From: Motacilla alba alba
Taxonomy: Eukaryota > Chordata > Aves > Passeriformes > Motacillidae
Length of the DNA: 64,000 bases
Reading direction: 5' to 3'
NCBI RefSeq assembly: GCF_015832195.1
Contig: NC_052027.1
Location: forward strand, 7,684,149 to 7,748,148
Shown piece after piece: positions 24,101-37,990 of the stretch. Under the pieces are notes generated by a model. It saw nothing but the letters and a program-made list of their open reading frames with translations, ran no database searches and was not told where the DNA came from. Each line of letters begins with the position of its first letter. Within the stretch, counting starts at the first letter, position 1. A program made the translations under genes and the position numbers.

Positions 24101-27100
24101 CAGCATTCAAAGCCTGACTATTCCATCAGTTATTGTGCCAGTGGTTGGATTATCCCTGGCACACAACTTGACATCTTAGAAGAAATTTCCCAAAATTCAG
24201 CCAATGCCATTCCATATACCTGTTGTTCAGAAGAGGGGCCTATCCTGTGAAAAGGGTTATTACTGTGGGTACACACAGAGAGTTTGGATCTAGCCCCAGC
24301 TAGACAACACTGCTCAAAGATCACAGAGGACAGTTCCTACCTTCAAGTATCCACAGGGAAGGGATTTTTTGGAAAGTCAGCTTCCAAAAGTTTTGCCAAG
24401 CACTCAGACTGGGGACTGAACAAGCCCTGACCCCAATTCACCCACTGACAGTGCAATCCCTCTAACACTGAAAACATCCTCAAAAGAAGTTTTTCAGTGA
24501 AAGTTTTACCCCAGTCCTCAGTTCTTGTGTCTGACATGATGCAAGCACTCAGGCTGCAGGAGAATAATTCATATTCAAGATGCAAAATGTGCTCTCTCAT
24601 TAGTGCATCTTTTGGGTCTCAAGCCTTTTGTGAGTGCTGTTACTGTACTACTGCTCACTGCCCAGCACTGTAATATACAGTGATCCTTCAGGCTGGGGGA
24701 AAGGTATGTGCCAGTCAGGTTTATGAAGGCTATAAAACTTTTACTGTGCTTGTAGCACAACCAAAAAGAAAAGGGAAAATAGTTATCTAGAAATCTAATT
24801 ATATCTAATTATATGGCTTCTGTTCTTTGAGACACCTCTCCAGGGCAGTCTAAGATTTCTGAATACCACCTGGCTACCTGGATCAAGGTAGTACAAGTTT
24901 TTTAAACCTCAATGGCAATTAATAGAACAATTTCCTCCTGTACACAAGGCTTTCCTAAACATGTGCTGTTACTCCCTGACCTCAGTGCAAAGAAGCAGGT
25001 TCAGAGGTGGAAGAAATGCCAACAAATTCTGCAGAGCTGCTCTGCCAGGGCTGGTTCTCATCACCAACCACGGCCTCCGTCACCCACTGGCACACAGTGA
25101 CTGATGCCTTATTTCAGGCATTTCTTGCAACCTTCCTGCTAAAAGAGGAACAGATGGCTCCCTTTGACTGTAATATTTCCACCCTGCTACCAAAACCACC
25201 TCCTCCTGATCTGCAATTAGAAACATGGGATTGCTGATTCCCTCTATCCCACACTGTACCATTCAATTTGAAGTTCTTTTGTCCATTTAAATGTTACTTT
25301 ATTTTCATGAGGAGACAAAGGTAGCAGGATTTGCCGTGGATACATACAAGTTAAGTCTGTGGGGTTTGTTTAAAAAGGCCAGTCTGAATCTAAATTAATC
25401 TAGTCTAATATGGGGAGTATTTCCTGCTAAAAAAAAAATTTGAAAAGTTTACATGTTCACTTTGATCATCTGCAAAATAAATATTTTATTTTTCTGTTCT
25501 GAAAAAAAACCCCTTTATTTTGCAGTGGAGTTATATTTTGAAAAAGAATTAATAACATGCTTCAAAGAAAGGCTTTGTTTAGCTGAAAAATTTTTGGCCT
25601 GTTTGCATTTCAGCATGAATAAATGCTATTCTTCTTTCGGGGCTGATCAAAAGCTTTTCCCATCTCCAACCTCCTCTCCCTTATTTGGCTGCTTGGCCAC
25701 TGTCTCAAAAATGAACTATGACATAACTACCCAGGGAGGAGATAATCCCAGCTATAAAAAATTATTCTAAAGACAGAGACAGATAACAGATTAGGGATTT
25801 TCATTCAAAAAACAACCCAACAGGCATTATGAGGAACTTACACAGCTTTGCTACATGGATTACAATGGATTCATTTTAAACAGCCTTAACATTTAAAAAA
25901 AGAAGGAAACAAAAATCCCATGGAAAACATCCAATAAAGTCAGGGATTATAGAAGGAAAGAGTAGGAGACTACACGTGCTGCACTCTGAGGATGCTGCAC
26001 TCCTTGTTCCCACTGACCCAACCACAGACTTCTCTGACCAGCTACAAAACAGCCAGAGCCTTTCCCCTCATCCCAAAACATGAGTGCCAGCACGAAAAAT
26101 GCACAGGTTTCTACTGTGATAACTCAGTATCAATAAGGGCATCCAAGCAACACACAAATTACAAGCTCCAGAATAAGTAACAAGTGAAAAATTATCACTA
26201 GCTGCAAAGTTCCCTGCATGCTTTACAGTGAAACATATATAATCATGATTTCCAATAAAAAACAACCCGAAACAAATTACTCTGGCGCACTGTCTTTCTG
26301 TTCCTCACCAACATTACCAATAGTTTGATCTCATTTCCATAGAAATAATAACCAGGATACTTAAAAATTAACTAGATGAAAATATTAACGCACTCTTGGG
26401 GAATCAAGATGCAACTGATCCCACACCCAGTCAAGCTTCCTGCCCTTAAACCATCCTAAACTCTATTGCACCCAAATCTGGGTTCTGAATTCTCAGAAAT
26501 ATAATCAGAGGGTAGTATAGTAACCCAGAGGAGTTGATTTTATGTCTGGATACAGTCAAAGAGGGTGGCCCCATTTCTTCCTGTCTCACTGTCCAGGTCT
26601 CCTGCTCTTCCAATTTCACACAGGCATCTACATTCTCTAGTAACAGGGAGGATTTCTGACATTTTATTGCATCGAGAGTCTCATCATGTGAAATCCTTTT
26701 ACAACATCAGATTCTGATTCTCACATAAGCTCCTAAGGTATTTTTGCAAATTAATTGAAACTGAATAAATTTCCTCAACATTTTGAGCCCAGGTAATTCA
26801 AGTGGCAGTTTGCCATCACAGCCGAGCCAGCAGAGCCCCACTAAAGCTCCCTGCCAGTGGTCAGCCAAGGTCTCCAGCCTGGCTGAAGACTCCTATTTAA
26901 GATTCCCCACACAGGGAGAAGCTGCAGGAGCAGTACTGCTCTTAGGGCAGCAATGATATCCTTCTCTTTAAAGCAAAAAGGAGGAAAATGTCTGGGGTGC
27001 AGAACCAGCAAGGGCAGAATGCACAGCTGGTAGACAACTAGGAACAGAGCCAGAAGACTGTGGCAGAAAGGGAGTCTTTCAAAGCTGGGAAGAAACACCT

Positions 27101-28882
27101 GGAAAGATGACACAGGAATGCAGAAGATGATGTGTAATTCCAGAAGAGAGGTCTGAGGGGATGGAGTCTGTTTTGGTGGGGAAGGAGGCACCATCAAGAA
27201 TGGGGGAGATGCAGGAGTTCAGGAGGAATGAGTCTGTGATCCTGTGGAGGTTCTTCTCTGTTCATTTGAGTTATACAGGGTAAAGCACCACACATGTCAA
27301 CATTTGTATGCATGGAGGAGTTACTAAAACAACTATAGCACCTCTCAAAAAGGCTCGAGATGCAAGGAAGAAGGGAGAGATGGGGACAGGAGTGCTGGGG
27401 TTTGTGTCGGTGACTCCACCTTGTTCATCAGACATATTCAAGCCAGCACATCTTTCTCTCCCAAGCGAAATCTGTTTCTACAATTTTGCCAAAACTTTTA
27501 TATATGGCAGTGGCCAGCTGGCTGCTTGGGAGAGCCATGTGTCAGCGGTCCTGGCGAATGCTTAATGTGTGAGATGGATCTGCACAAACTGCAAGCACTT
27601 GGTTTGCAAACATTCCTGTTTTATGCATTTAGAAAGCAACTAGAAAAAAGAGAAGCTTCTGAAACAAAGTCACACAACATGGCAGAGATGATATATTAAG
27701 ACAGTTCCTTGGTATACAAATATATCATGGTAACTCATCCCTTCTCCCCAGCATTGTCTGTCCCCATGGGCTGTCGTGAACATGTTTTGTCTCTACAAAA
27801 CATCACCTCCACTGCCACCTTTGTTTCTACAGAGGCAGGAATTCAACACCACCAAGGTTTCCCCAACAAGATGTGGGAAACTTAGGCACCCTCCCTCCAG
27901 CCCCCCCCTGCCTGACTGGACCCCAAGAGGGGCGATGCCAGCAGATGTGACCACAGGGGAGGCTGCTCCCACAGCTCAGCTGATGACACAGTGGCTCCTG
28001 GACTGCTGGCAGAGATGCCTCTGATGAAGCCACCATCCACCCATGCAGGGATCAGCAAGTCAGCCCACACAACTCTGGGAATCCAAGGGGGAGGCAGTAG
28101 AGCAGGACTGAGGCACACTTTGAGGCAATGTATTTTTGGGCCACGTTACTTCTGACTGTGCCATCCAAGAGCAGACGTGAGAAGTGAAACGAGGTGGGTT
28201 TTACACGAAGAGCAGCAGAAACTGACTACACTGACAGAGGTCCATGACTACAGTCTCCATGTATATAAAACGTGCTCGTGACATTTAAGGCCATCTATTT
28301 AGGGATTTGTAAATGCATTATCCCATGTGGTCCGCAGGCCTGTATACAAGATTATATACGGTTTATTGAGCAATGTCAAGGATAATAGACTTCCCACCCT
28401 AGATTAAGTTTATCACAATCTCTGCAATCAGCCCAGTGAGCAACAGCACAGGTGACAGATAAGCCTACCATGGTGTCCCAAATGCCAGCAGACACCATGT
28501 GACAAGGCACCAGGGGAAGGTAATTCCAAGCTAAGCGTGCCTGTGAACAGACCCCCCTCCTAATGTACAATGAACAGGCCTCACGTTCATCTCCTCCATC
28601 CTGGCAGCTCTTGGACCCCAGAAGAGTGTCATCAGCCAGGCCCCAAACTACAGAGTCCACCACATATCAATACCAGCACCGTGACTCGTCCCTAGAGATG
28701 AAGGGAAAGCGGGGCTGGTCTCCACCCCACTGGCAGGACAGACTCTGCACAGCTGCAAACAGCTGGCTCCTGCACTTCTGCCCAGACATCACGTCTGGGG
28801 GCTAAGTGTTCACCATCTGAGATGAATTTGGCAGATGGCTTCACTGGAAGCAGTCAAGGGAAGGCTGGAGAGGAATAAAGCT
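18167..28882. other. PTPRG intron, unique sequence
   Basis: More than 10 kb of intronic DNA. It contains the A24 run at 21862, a two-copy tandem duplication of GAGCTGCACTCT at 22105-22128, and an alternating purine-pyrimidine patch near 22805-22826. No exon or mobile element was recognised with confidence. Confidence 0.6.
21862..21885. repeat. A24 homopolymer
   Basis: Twenty-four consecutive A, the longest homopolymer in the window, followed by GAGAG. I found no target-site duplication or retroposon body next to it. Confidence 0.95.
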
Positions 28883-28897
28883 TCTCTCTCTCTCTCT
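28883..28897. repeat. Short TC microsatellite
   Basis: Fifteen bases of uninterrupted TC alternation. Confidence 0.95.
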
Positions 28898-29414
28898 GCA
28901 CAAGTAGAATAAATTGATTTTAACGTTTTGAATCAAGGCATTTCAACCCTTCAGATCAAAATTATGTATCAACTACAAAAGCAAAAGAAAACCACAATGC
29001 AAAACTGAGGGCAGAAGTTTGTTCCAAACATTGTAGCTCCAAATCAAAGATTCTGCAATCTGTGCACTACAGTGGTGCTCGCTTCTTTCTCCTCAATATT
29101 TGTAAAATAAGAATGATGATGACATTCCCAGTGAAATTCACAGTTGTTTCCAAATCCACCATAAAAATCAAGCCAAATCTAAAACATAAGAACCTAACAG
29201 TATCTCTAAGGACATGGATAAGTAGTTCATATAAACTTAACTGTCCAGAGAAGGAAACAGAACACTGTAATAGACATTGCATCAAAATTAATCTTGATTT
29301 AAACAGGAAGCCAGCATGGGATAGCGAGCAGGACAAAATGCTGGTGTCCTCCGGGTTATCATTAAGTACTTGCTGCAAAGAATCTGCTCTTCCTCAAACT
29401 GAAATAAAGGACTC

Positions 29415-29432
29415 TTTTTTTTTTTTTTTTTT
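29415..29432. repeat. T18 homopolymer
   Basis: Eighteen consecutive T. An A17 run follows 241 bp further on, so the pair could base-pair as an inverted repeat. Confidence 0.95.
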
Positions 29433-29673
29433 CATTACACTGCCTGAAAGCTTCTTAGGAGCACCAGCAGTTTGTAAAGATGAAAAATGTGTTTAATCAG
29501 TAATTGCAATGGGTTTAGGAACTGCTAATAAATATACAAGGAGGCTCGGATGGGGAACACTCACTCATTCAAAGCCACTAGTGCCACAAAAGTCAATTCC
29601 ACACACAGTTGTCAGCCACATGACCAAATTTGTCTCAAATAAGTTGTTTAGCAAAAAATGCTATCAGTTCATT

Positions 29674-29690
29674 AAAAAAAAAAAAAAAAA
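29674..29690. repeat. A17 homopolymer
   Basis: Seventeen consecutive A, complementary to the T18 run at 29415-29432. Confidence 0.95.
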
Positions 29691-32600
29691 TCAAGCTACA
29701 AATGCAGACTTGCAAGGTTAAAGGGTCTAGTACCAAGGTGGGATTTAAGTCTCAATCTAAATATTTCATTGTTCCTACACAAAAATTTTGGCCAATACTG
29801 CTACAAAAGCCAACCTGATAAACACATTCAGCATTGAATCCAGCTGTTGTCTTGTGGGGAGCTGTAATTCACAATGAGTATCACTGTGATATCACAATAT
29901 CTATTATATGACGTTCTCAATGGAAATAAATACAGAAAACCCAAAAGGCAGCTCTTGCAGATTAAAAATGACATTCAGCAACACAGAGGATGGGTCATTA
30001 AAAAACTACCAGAATGAGCTACATAACAAAATGGGTCGGCAGTGGTGACAGGGGCAGTGGGGATTGCAGCTCTCTGCCCAGCCTCTGCTGCTGCATCTGG
30101 TTACTGTTATGTGCCCCATGGAAGGAGAAGGAAAGAAAAAAGGCCACATCTGCTATGACTGCTTTGCCTGTTTAAGATTCAAAAGCTCCACTGAAAGCTT
30201 CCACAGAGCTGAAGGGAGCATGATTTATACCAAAAGCTACAAGGCTTTTACAGTCCATTTTGAGCAGAATGGACATCAGTGCTACCTGCCCTTGGAGAAT
30301 AGTGTTTCCTATTTTATTTACATTTGCTCTTCATTATGCTTCTAGAGTAACTTACCAATCCAGCCAATCAATTCAAACTATTTTGCAAGCATTTCAAGTC
30401 ATTTCTTAGCATCACCCTGTAGGCACTTGCTTCTATGTAATTACAATCATTTTTTCTGCAGAGATTTGCCTCATTCAAGTGGCTTTGCCAAGCAACAAGA
30501 AACAAAAGAATAACCATGTCTAAAAATAAGTAGAAAAAAATGTAGGAATCCCACAACTGTATTGAATAGGGTCATCAGGAAGAGGAGAGAATAAATGTGT
30601 GCCCCCATGTCCCTCATGTCTTTGCTGACAGCCAAAAATAGTGCTGTTTAATGTTTGATAGTTATGTCTCCATATTATAGCTTAAACTTATTTAAAAAAA
30701 AATCTGTCTTAAAATACAGCATTTTCAATTCTTCTGGGAAGACCAGAAATAATCTAGCTAGTTAGTGCTTTTTATCATCTTTCTGTTGCAGAAGCAAATT
30801 TAACTATTTCTTTTAAGAATAAAAGAACATGTCATCACAAAAAGTGCCTCACAAAGGAAAGTATTGTAACTGTCCTGATCAAGTATCAGAAAGGTGTGAG
30901 CTCTTTCTTTCATTTTAGCAGATAAGGTGGCATTTGACTTGAATTAACCTGCCTGTTGAGAGGGACCTCCTCCAGACCTGCTGCTCTTACACCTGACCAA
31001 GACACTGAAGTACAAATCCAGGGATTTTAACAATTTAAGTCCAGAAAAAAAGGACTTGGAATAAAGGTGCAAGCCTTGAATGCCTACCATCTCCCAGAGG
31101 AAACAAAAGATACAAATATGAGTTCCCAGCTGTCCTAGCAAGTTCAATGCTTTTATAATAGTAAGAGGTACCATTTCCTCACTGGCAGCTCCCTGCTTTT
31201 TACTACTTCCATATTTCTTTGAGACCAAGTCAAAACCTTGTCAGCGACTGGCAGCACCAAGGATCACACAGCATCAGCCCTGTCACTAGTTTTAGGGCTG
31301 CCTTAAAATAAAAGCAATCAGAAAACTTCTTAAAACTAAATATCCTCCCCCTACCCTACATGTTGACATGGCCACTAAATCCCACTGGGTAATCTCCAGA
31401 ATCCATCTGTTCCTTTTCATTCTCATCCCGAGAAGCTCCCATAGCCCCTGATTATTTCTCAACTTGTCTGAAGAAATATCCTGTCTTCTGGCTTCCCAGA
31501 CATTTGTTTCACCCCCTTCTCCCCAGAGGTTTGCTGAAAAAGGCAGCTGCAAAGATTATCCACTCCAATGTCATGCCCAGGCTCTCTTTAAATCCCTTGA
31601 GGGAGGAGAGATTTTAAGAGGGAAAATGTTGAACAGAGGAGAACAAGCGTCTTTCAGAACTGAGTTTCTTCTCAGTCAAATCCTGGAAGCAAGATCCACC
31701 TACAGATACCCTTTTAGCAAGCATCTCCTAAAGCACAGTTGGCTAAGAGAAGTAGGAGTTAGAGTCCTACAGTGACCACATGCAGACTCTCCACCAACGC
31801 CAGGAAGATGCACTGTGCCTGGGCCAGGCTGCAGTAAAGCCCTGCCTCAACCAGCAACACAAATTAATGGGCATGAGGGGGGCTGGGAGCATTCACCAAA
31901 GGTCATCTCCAAATAGCAGCTGTAAGCATAAAAATGATGACATTTTCCTAATGACCACAAAGCAGCTAAAATTACAGGAAGGCATATCTTCTCCTTTTTC
32001 AGGTCAATACAGCCAGCATGTCTGTGCATTTAATGTACCAAACACAGCTGCACAAAACACTCTAAACACTTTTCATTTAACTCGAGGGCTGTTAAAAGTG
32101 GTGGAGGAAAAACACACCTCTCTATTACTTGTGTTGTTGCATAAAATCAAAACAAGAACTAAAGCCACAGAGGCCCTGAGATTTAATTGTTTGGTTGTAT
32201 GCTGTTACTGCTTTATTTGTAACTTGAAGCCCACCCCAGGATTACAGCTCTCGGGTTCTTTATAGGTTCCCCCCAGCCCTTCACATGCTCCAGCACCAGC
32301 CAAAGGTACCAAAAATCCAAACAGCAAAAGTAGTTCACTGCAGGGCTTTTGTTTGCCTACAATTCCAACATCACTGCTGCTCAAGTTTAATTTCAAATTT
32401 TATGGTGATGCCAAAGGGTTAAGTTTGCTTGAAATTTTCCTATTTATTGTCATTCACTTCAAAACCAGCAAGTACTGTAGGAATTTATGATGCCTGAACC
32501 TGACAGTTACTGACTGGCTAACAAATCTTTCCTTCTGTTTTCAAAACAGTTCTGTGTTAATCTCTCAGGTCACTATCAAAGACAGCTTAGCATCTAATTT

Positions 32601-34509
32601 ATCACCTTTTGGGCAGAGATCCATGCTGAAAAATTCACATCCAAACTGTAATTTAGTTCAGTTAATGGCCTTTTCTCAGAGGAACTGGACAATTAAAAAC
32701 ATATGGAAATGGAATAAGCTACTCACTTTTCAACTAAATGTTTGCTCTATGTCTTGGGAAATAAATTCAGGATGAACAAGCTGAATTCAATGAATGGATT
32801 AAAAAAAAGGAACGGACTGTTGTTATAAATCAGTTGTCCTCATTTCACAAGCCACATAGCAGTATTTCTTTTTTTTTTCCTCCCCTTTTTTAACAGAGCA
32901 TTGTCTTACAATGGAGAAAAACCTTCAAGAAACTGAAGGTTCACACAGAATTAGTGCTATTAAAAGAAAGGGTGGGGGGAAATCCACGCACTGTAAACAT
33001 CTGACATATTTAGGCACCAAGATAAAATAATTACAAATGTCAGGTTAAACAAGAAAAGCATAAAGGCAAAAATAGTTTAAAATGTGTACATGGATGTACA
33101 CTGGCTTTCATTATAGTGGCAATCAAGTTTCTGGTATAACTATGACATTCTATTATGTCTGAAAAATACCATGGTGCAGTTGACACTCCTAGAGAAACAC
33201 AAAGCCTGGAAACATATATATGGCACTTTAGCAATGTTTCTTTCTCTGTTTTTTTTTGTTTTTTTTTCTCTCCCTGAGAAGTGCCAATGCCTGTGTAACA
33301 ATTCTCAAGTGTCACAAGCCTCTGCTGCATGTCCTGCTGAACGTCTTCCATGGGATTTAGTGGGTGCTGGATGAGACAGAAGGAGAGTATCAATGCCACT
33401 GACATTCCTTCACCAGCCAGCTCCTTGGCTGTGTCCCATGACCCGAGTGGGGTCTCCAGCCACCAGGACAAATCGTAGCATGGATTTGTTTGCACACTAG
33501 GTACCTCAAAGTGAGGTGCCAGATCAATCCTAGTCTCCTTCCCAATCTTAGAAGCACTCCCAAGTGGGAACATCTTCCAGTATATTCCAAAGGTGTGCTG
33601 GGTCACACACCTGCTCTGAGGCACCATGCCTGTGTTTTGCCAGCCTCATTAGCAATTAAACCTCAGCTCAGCTCTCTCCACCAGCTGCAGGAGACAGACC
33701 CAAGGACCTCCCAGGCAAGGAGGAGACACACTGACAGTGACAACAGCCCTGAGGTTACACCTTATTACAACTGATCACAGTCAGCACTACAACAAAAAGA
33801 AACCAGATTTTTTAAAATGGCAGGATGATACAATTCTGGTTCTCACACTGCTTTGGACTAAACATGGGACCAAAGTGGTGACTTGCAGGATTAAAATGAC
33901 ACATTTGTATCCTGACCCAAAGCCCCAACACTTCTGGAGCACAGCTATGGCAGGCTGATGATCTCCATGGGCATTGCAATGGGAACACACTAGCGCATGG
34001 GTTTCACTGAATTTTTCAATTAAAAAAGGAAAATCTAGTCCCTAGCAACAACAGGATAAAAATAAATAATAAAAGAAAGCCCACACAGGAAGACAGAGGA
34101 AGCTACACCCTTGAAATGCCTTTTGATGTTAATGCTATGAGTCTTAGTAATCTGCTTCATGAAAAACTGAAAGTAAATTAAAAAGGGGAACACAAGCTTA
34201 TCAACCTCTCCACCTTACAAACTACCTAATGCCTTCAGTCCTCCTTACCATGACATGTCATTTTTTAAATTTTAGCCAGTGCAAAAAGGCCCTCAAAATA
34301 CCCCTTTCAATTCTTCTCTTTAATGAAGAGTTGTTCCAAGATCAATTAACTGAGATGAGAAACAAAACCGAGGCTGTTGGTTCAGGACGTCCTTTCATAA
34401 AAGACCAAACGTTTGATGTTAATTTTCTGTGATGCATTTTCCAATAATCCATGAGTATGAGCTTGAGCACTGACAGAAAGAAGCGTTGTATTTCACAGCC
34501 ACACAGGGG

Positions 34510-34945
34510 CAGACAGTTTTAAGATCATTTATTTAATTATGCAAATGCTACTCTTGTGACAACAAGAGACAGACTCAAGCTGAAGCTATACGTTGGATAA
34601 TAAAGTTCATATCCAATTGAAGATTCACTACCTGCTGTGTCAACTTCAACTACTACCACATTATTATGGCTTACACTACTGTTTAGTTAAAGTTGAGATA
34701 ACATTTCCAATCTAAACCTCTATTTTTAGGACAGTTAAAAAGAAGTGTTCATTTTGCATGTTTTCATTAATTGGCTATTCTACGAGAGACTCTGCACGTA
34801 CAAATTAAAAACAAAACCCAACCACTGCTCTGAAGCTAATCACCGTTGAATAAACAAAGAGGCTTTTTAATCAACTCAAACTTCACTTCTTTCCTGCATT
34901 TTACAGCAACGTGTACCCAGAAGACATGTAGCGTTTTCTTTTCTC
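34510..34945. promoter_or_regulatory. Candidate intronic enhancer with octamer and MEF2-type sites
   Basis: A unique AT-rich stretch. It contains an exact octamer ATGCAAAT (34539-34546) next to a TTTAATTA homeodomain core. A perfect MEF2 consensus CTATTTTTAG lies at 34720-34729, and CATTAATTGG occurs near 34767. Such clusters are typical of conserved non-coding elements in large developmental-gene introns, but single motifs also occur by chance. There is no direct evidence of conservation here. Confidence 0.25.
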
Positions 34946-37511
34946 GCCAATGGGTGTATTAAAAGCAGCCACAAAGCACCACCTCAGCAGAAGCCTCCTG
35001 CAGCTCCAGGATGGAGCCAGTACTGACCAGCAATGCTCTGCTTGGCCAACACTGGTGAGCAGGGAAGAGAGCAGCAGGTGCTAAATTTATTTTGAAACTA
35101 CTGTTCATGCAATCCACCAAAGCTTTCACCACTTCTCATGGAGCTGTGCTACAGTCAGGAGAGCAGAAAATGCTGTGCTACAGAAATGCTGCTCCTTGGC
35201 CCTGTCGGCTCCCCTCAAATCATTATTCTGACTGAAACACAAAGCAAATATTCACACTGTGAACATTCAACCTTCAACTCCACAGGGTTCCCAGCACAGT
35301 GGTGAAACATCAGCCACGACAAAATACCCAGACATGGGGCAGCAATGCCTGAGGGTGAGACACAGCCCCGTGGCGGATCTATCCTCAGCAGGGACTGCTG
35401 CTGAAAGCTCAAAGGATGGAACTTTTCACCTTGATGCACTTATCACCCCTCAACTGCTCTGGCTGCTGGGCTGATCCCACAGGGACCTGGAGCTACTCCT
35501 TTTATTCCTGGGGTGAATTCTTCCTAAAGAGACTGACTACAAATGGGTCGATGAGTAGAGCCCAGGAGAGGCAGCAGCACGTGGCAATGACCAAGGACAG
35601 AATTGGGCTTTCCAGGGGTTGTGTAATCTTGAGTTGGCTCAGGTGCACCACAAAACTGTGACTCTTAGGTAATTATATTTTTAAATCTTCCCACTGAACA
35701 AAAAAGCTTTTGCATGTAATGGACCACTCCTTTGCAACTGATGGACCAACAGAGGATAGGAGGCATGTTTCAGCTACACTCAGGCATTTAAGGTTTAAAA
35801 GCTTACACATTTCATCTCAGGTACCACATGTACCAGGAGACTGGGTAAGAAAACAAGTCAAACTTCTGCAGCAAAATCAGTTGGTCCATATCTGCCATCT
35901 CTGGCCACAAATCTTGACCTGCTTGAATTACAAGGTTCTCTAACATGTTGAATTGGCATCTTTTTAATTAGTGTATTAAAACACTCCTTTTCAATATGTC
36001 ACAGTATAGAAGTATCTTGCTTAAATACTTAAATTTAGCTTTGCTTTTTTTTTTCTTTTTAGTAGAAGAATTTTATTATCAAAGTGGTTTTGGTAATATA
36101 CAGCTACTGCATGCCAAACACTATGCATGAAATACCTTCTTGGATAGAAGATTAATGTGCTTACTGTGGACAAATTAATGTCACTGAGGAACAAAGCAAA
36201 GGCCTAAATACAAAGCACCACAAAAATCTATCCCAGTCTACATCTTTCAGGGCTGAGAAAATGTTATATGCATGTATGTTTACATACACAGTCAGATCTA
36301 AGGTACATAAATAAAAAAAATTTCAACAAGATGAACGATACACAGAACACACATCTGATCTCCTAGCTTGAAAAACGTTCTCTGTGCTGATTTCCCTGCT
36401 CTGCTTCTCCCTGTGCTCGTGGCCCTGCACAGCTGCATTCAACCAGCACAACGGCTGCTCAGGATGTAAGCACCCGATTTCATGAAATCCAAAGGTAAGC
36501 AGATCCAAATCTCACCAGAGCTAATGGATTTGGCCCTTATCTCCCCTTGCTAAAGCATCCTGAGTGCTGAGAGACTTATCTAAGCATTAGGAACCAATAT
36601 TAGTATTAAAATGCAATATCCATGTATTATTCTCTTGTCAGTCTTTTAGCTTATATACAACATTTCAGCATAGACACTCGCTCATATTTGGTTTTCCATC
36701 TACCTTATTACAGTTTTTATACTGAATTAAAGCAAAAACATCTGAATGTATTAGCTAGATCAGCTTCTGCTGAAGTTTAATGAAGAAAAGAGTTATTTTT
36801 AACCTGGGACAGCTCCCAGATCCGCTCATTACATAGCTCAAAAACTGGCACAAGAGGAATGCATGTGGCTGGGTACGAGCTGGGGGGAGGAAGGGGAAAA
36901 GACATTTTTACTCATTTTGTCACCAACAAATACAACCAAAAGTCTATGTCCTAAACCAGAGAGACACTAAAGGCCCAGCACACAACCCAAAAGTATGAAC
37001 ATATCTAGATGGGACATAAAGTGCACCTCTGCAGCTCAGGTGCCATTTCCATGGCCTAGTTTCTATGGACTAGTTCGTCCATGGAATTTAAATGCCTAAA
37101 TCATTTTGGGTGCTTTTGTGAATTTGCATACACATCTGACTCCATCTCTTTCAAACTTGGCCTCTGCTGGCTTCCAGAGTCTGAACAAAAGATGAACAGC
37201 AAAATTCACAGCAGAATATGTGGCTTCCTGAGCCTGGGATGGGAAACTTAGCCCAGGCCAGCAGCCACACCAAATTCCATCAGCCATACAGCATCAGGCG
37301 CAGATCACAGCATCAGCATTTTAATTTGTCTGCCTTGACAAGAAGAAAAATGCTTAGAAAGTTTTACATATGAACAGACAAAAAAAGGTGAAGCACCTCA
37401 AATCCTTTTTGAGACTGCAGGTTTCCAATACATCTTCAGACGAAAGCTCAGCTTGCAGGCAGAGGCTGAGCAGGAGCATCCCTCCATCACCTCAGCACAG
37501 CACACAGGCCT
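34946..37511. other. PTPRG intron, unique sequence
   Basis: Intronic DNA without a recognised exon. A phrase near 35000-35040 faintly resembles the LTR at 38539, but too weakly to annotate. Confidence 0.6.
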
Positions 37512-37990
37512 GCGAGGCTGAGGAACTACGCGAAGCGCAGGAGGCTCATCGCTTAAACACTATTTCATCCCAAGGTTCCAAAATGATAATAGACTTTATT
37601 CTAATTGGATTGTCTGCAATGAGCCAATTTAAGTGCTAAATGCTGCAAATTATTCAGCATGACATAGCAATGCAATGATCTGAGCCACTGCAGGGCAGAA
37701 GGCTTCTTGAAAGCTACAGTTCCTGAAGCATAATAAGGAGACGCAAGTCTTGCTTGGCATGTCTCCACCAACCAAATTCACATTGTTTCAACAGCTGCAG
37801 TGTGCCCACTGAGCATTAACTAATGCTCTGACCTAGAAGCAACCACTGCCAGCCAGCACACCTGATTAGATGATGATTTTTCTGAGCACACCTTTAAAGT
37901 CCGTATCACTCTAATTGCTGCCTTTCAAAGAGACTAAGTGCAGATGACATCCTACGTACACGGCACAGCGCTGTGAAATATTGATCTAAC
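37512..37990. promoter_or_regulatory. Candidate conserved non-coding element with a small CpG cluster at its left edge
   Basis: At 37512-37551 five CpG dinucleotides fall within 40 bp (TACGCGAAGCGC and neighbours), far above the local level. Unique AT-rich DNA follows, with two CTAATTG homeodomain-type sites (37601 and 37911), a CAGCTG E-box near 37792 and GATTAGATGATGATTTT. Function is inferred from sequence style only. Confidence 0.25.

Larger units (their letters stand above)
28898..34509. other. PTPRG intron, unique sequence
   Basis: Intronic DNA that includes the T18 and A17 homopolymers and T-rich runs near 33248-33267. A minus-strand open frame of 195 codons (33040-33627) shows no recognisable domain. 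Confidence 0.6.

Noticed and set aside
30345..30365. Possible minus-strand donor ATTGGTAAGTTACT
   Set aside because: It is a good donor consensus, but there is no coding potential or acceptor that makes an exon.
33040..33627. 195-codon minus-strand ORF
   Set aside because: It has no recognisable domain, its composition matches the surrounding intron, and it contains a lysine-rich stretch from a T-run. A retropseudogene is possible but unsupported.
35000..35045. Faint resemblance to the avian LTR (CTCCAGGATGGAGCC)
   Set aside because: It is too short and diverged, with no LTR ends or target-site duplication.
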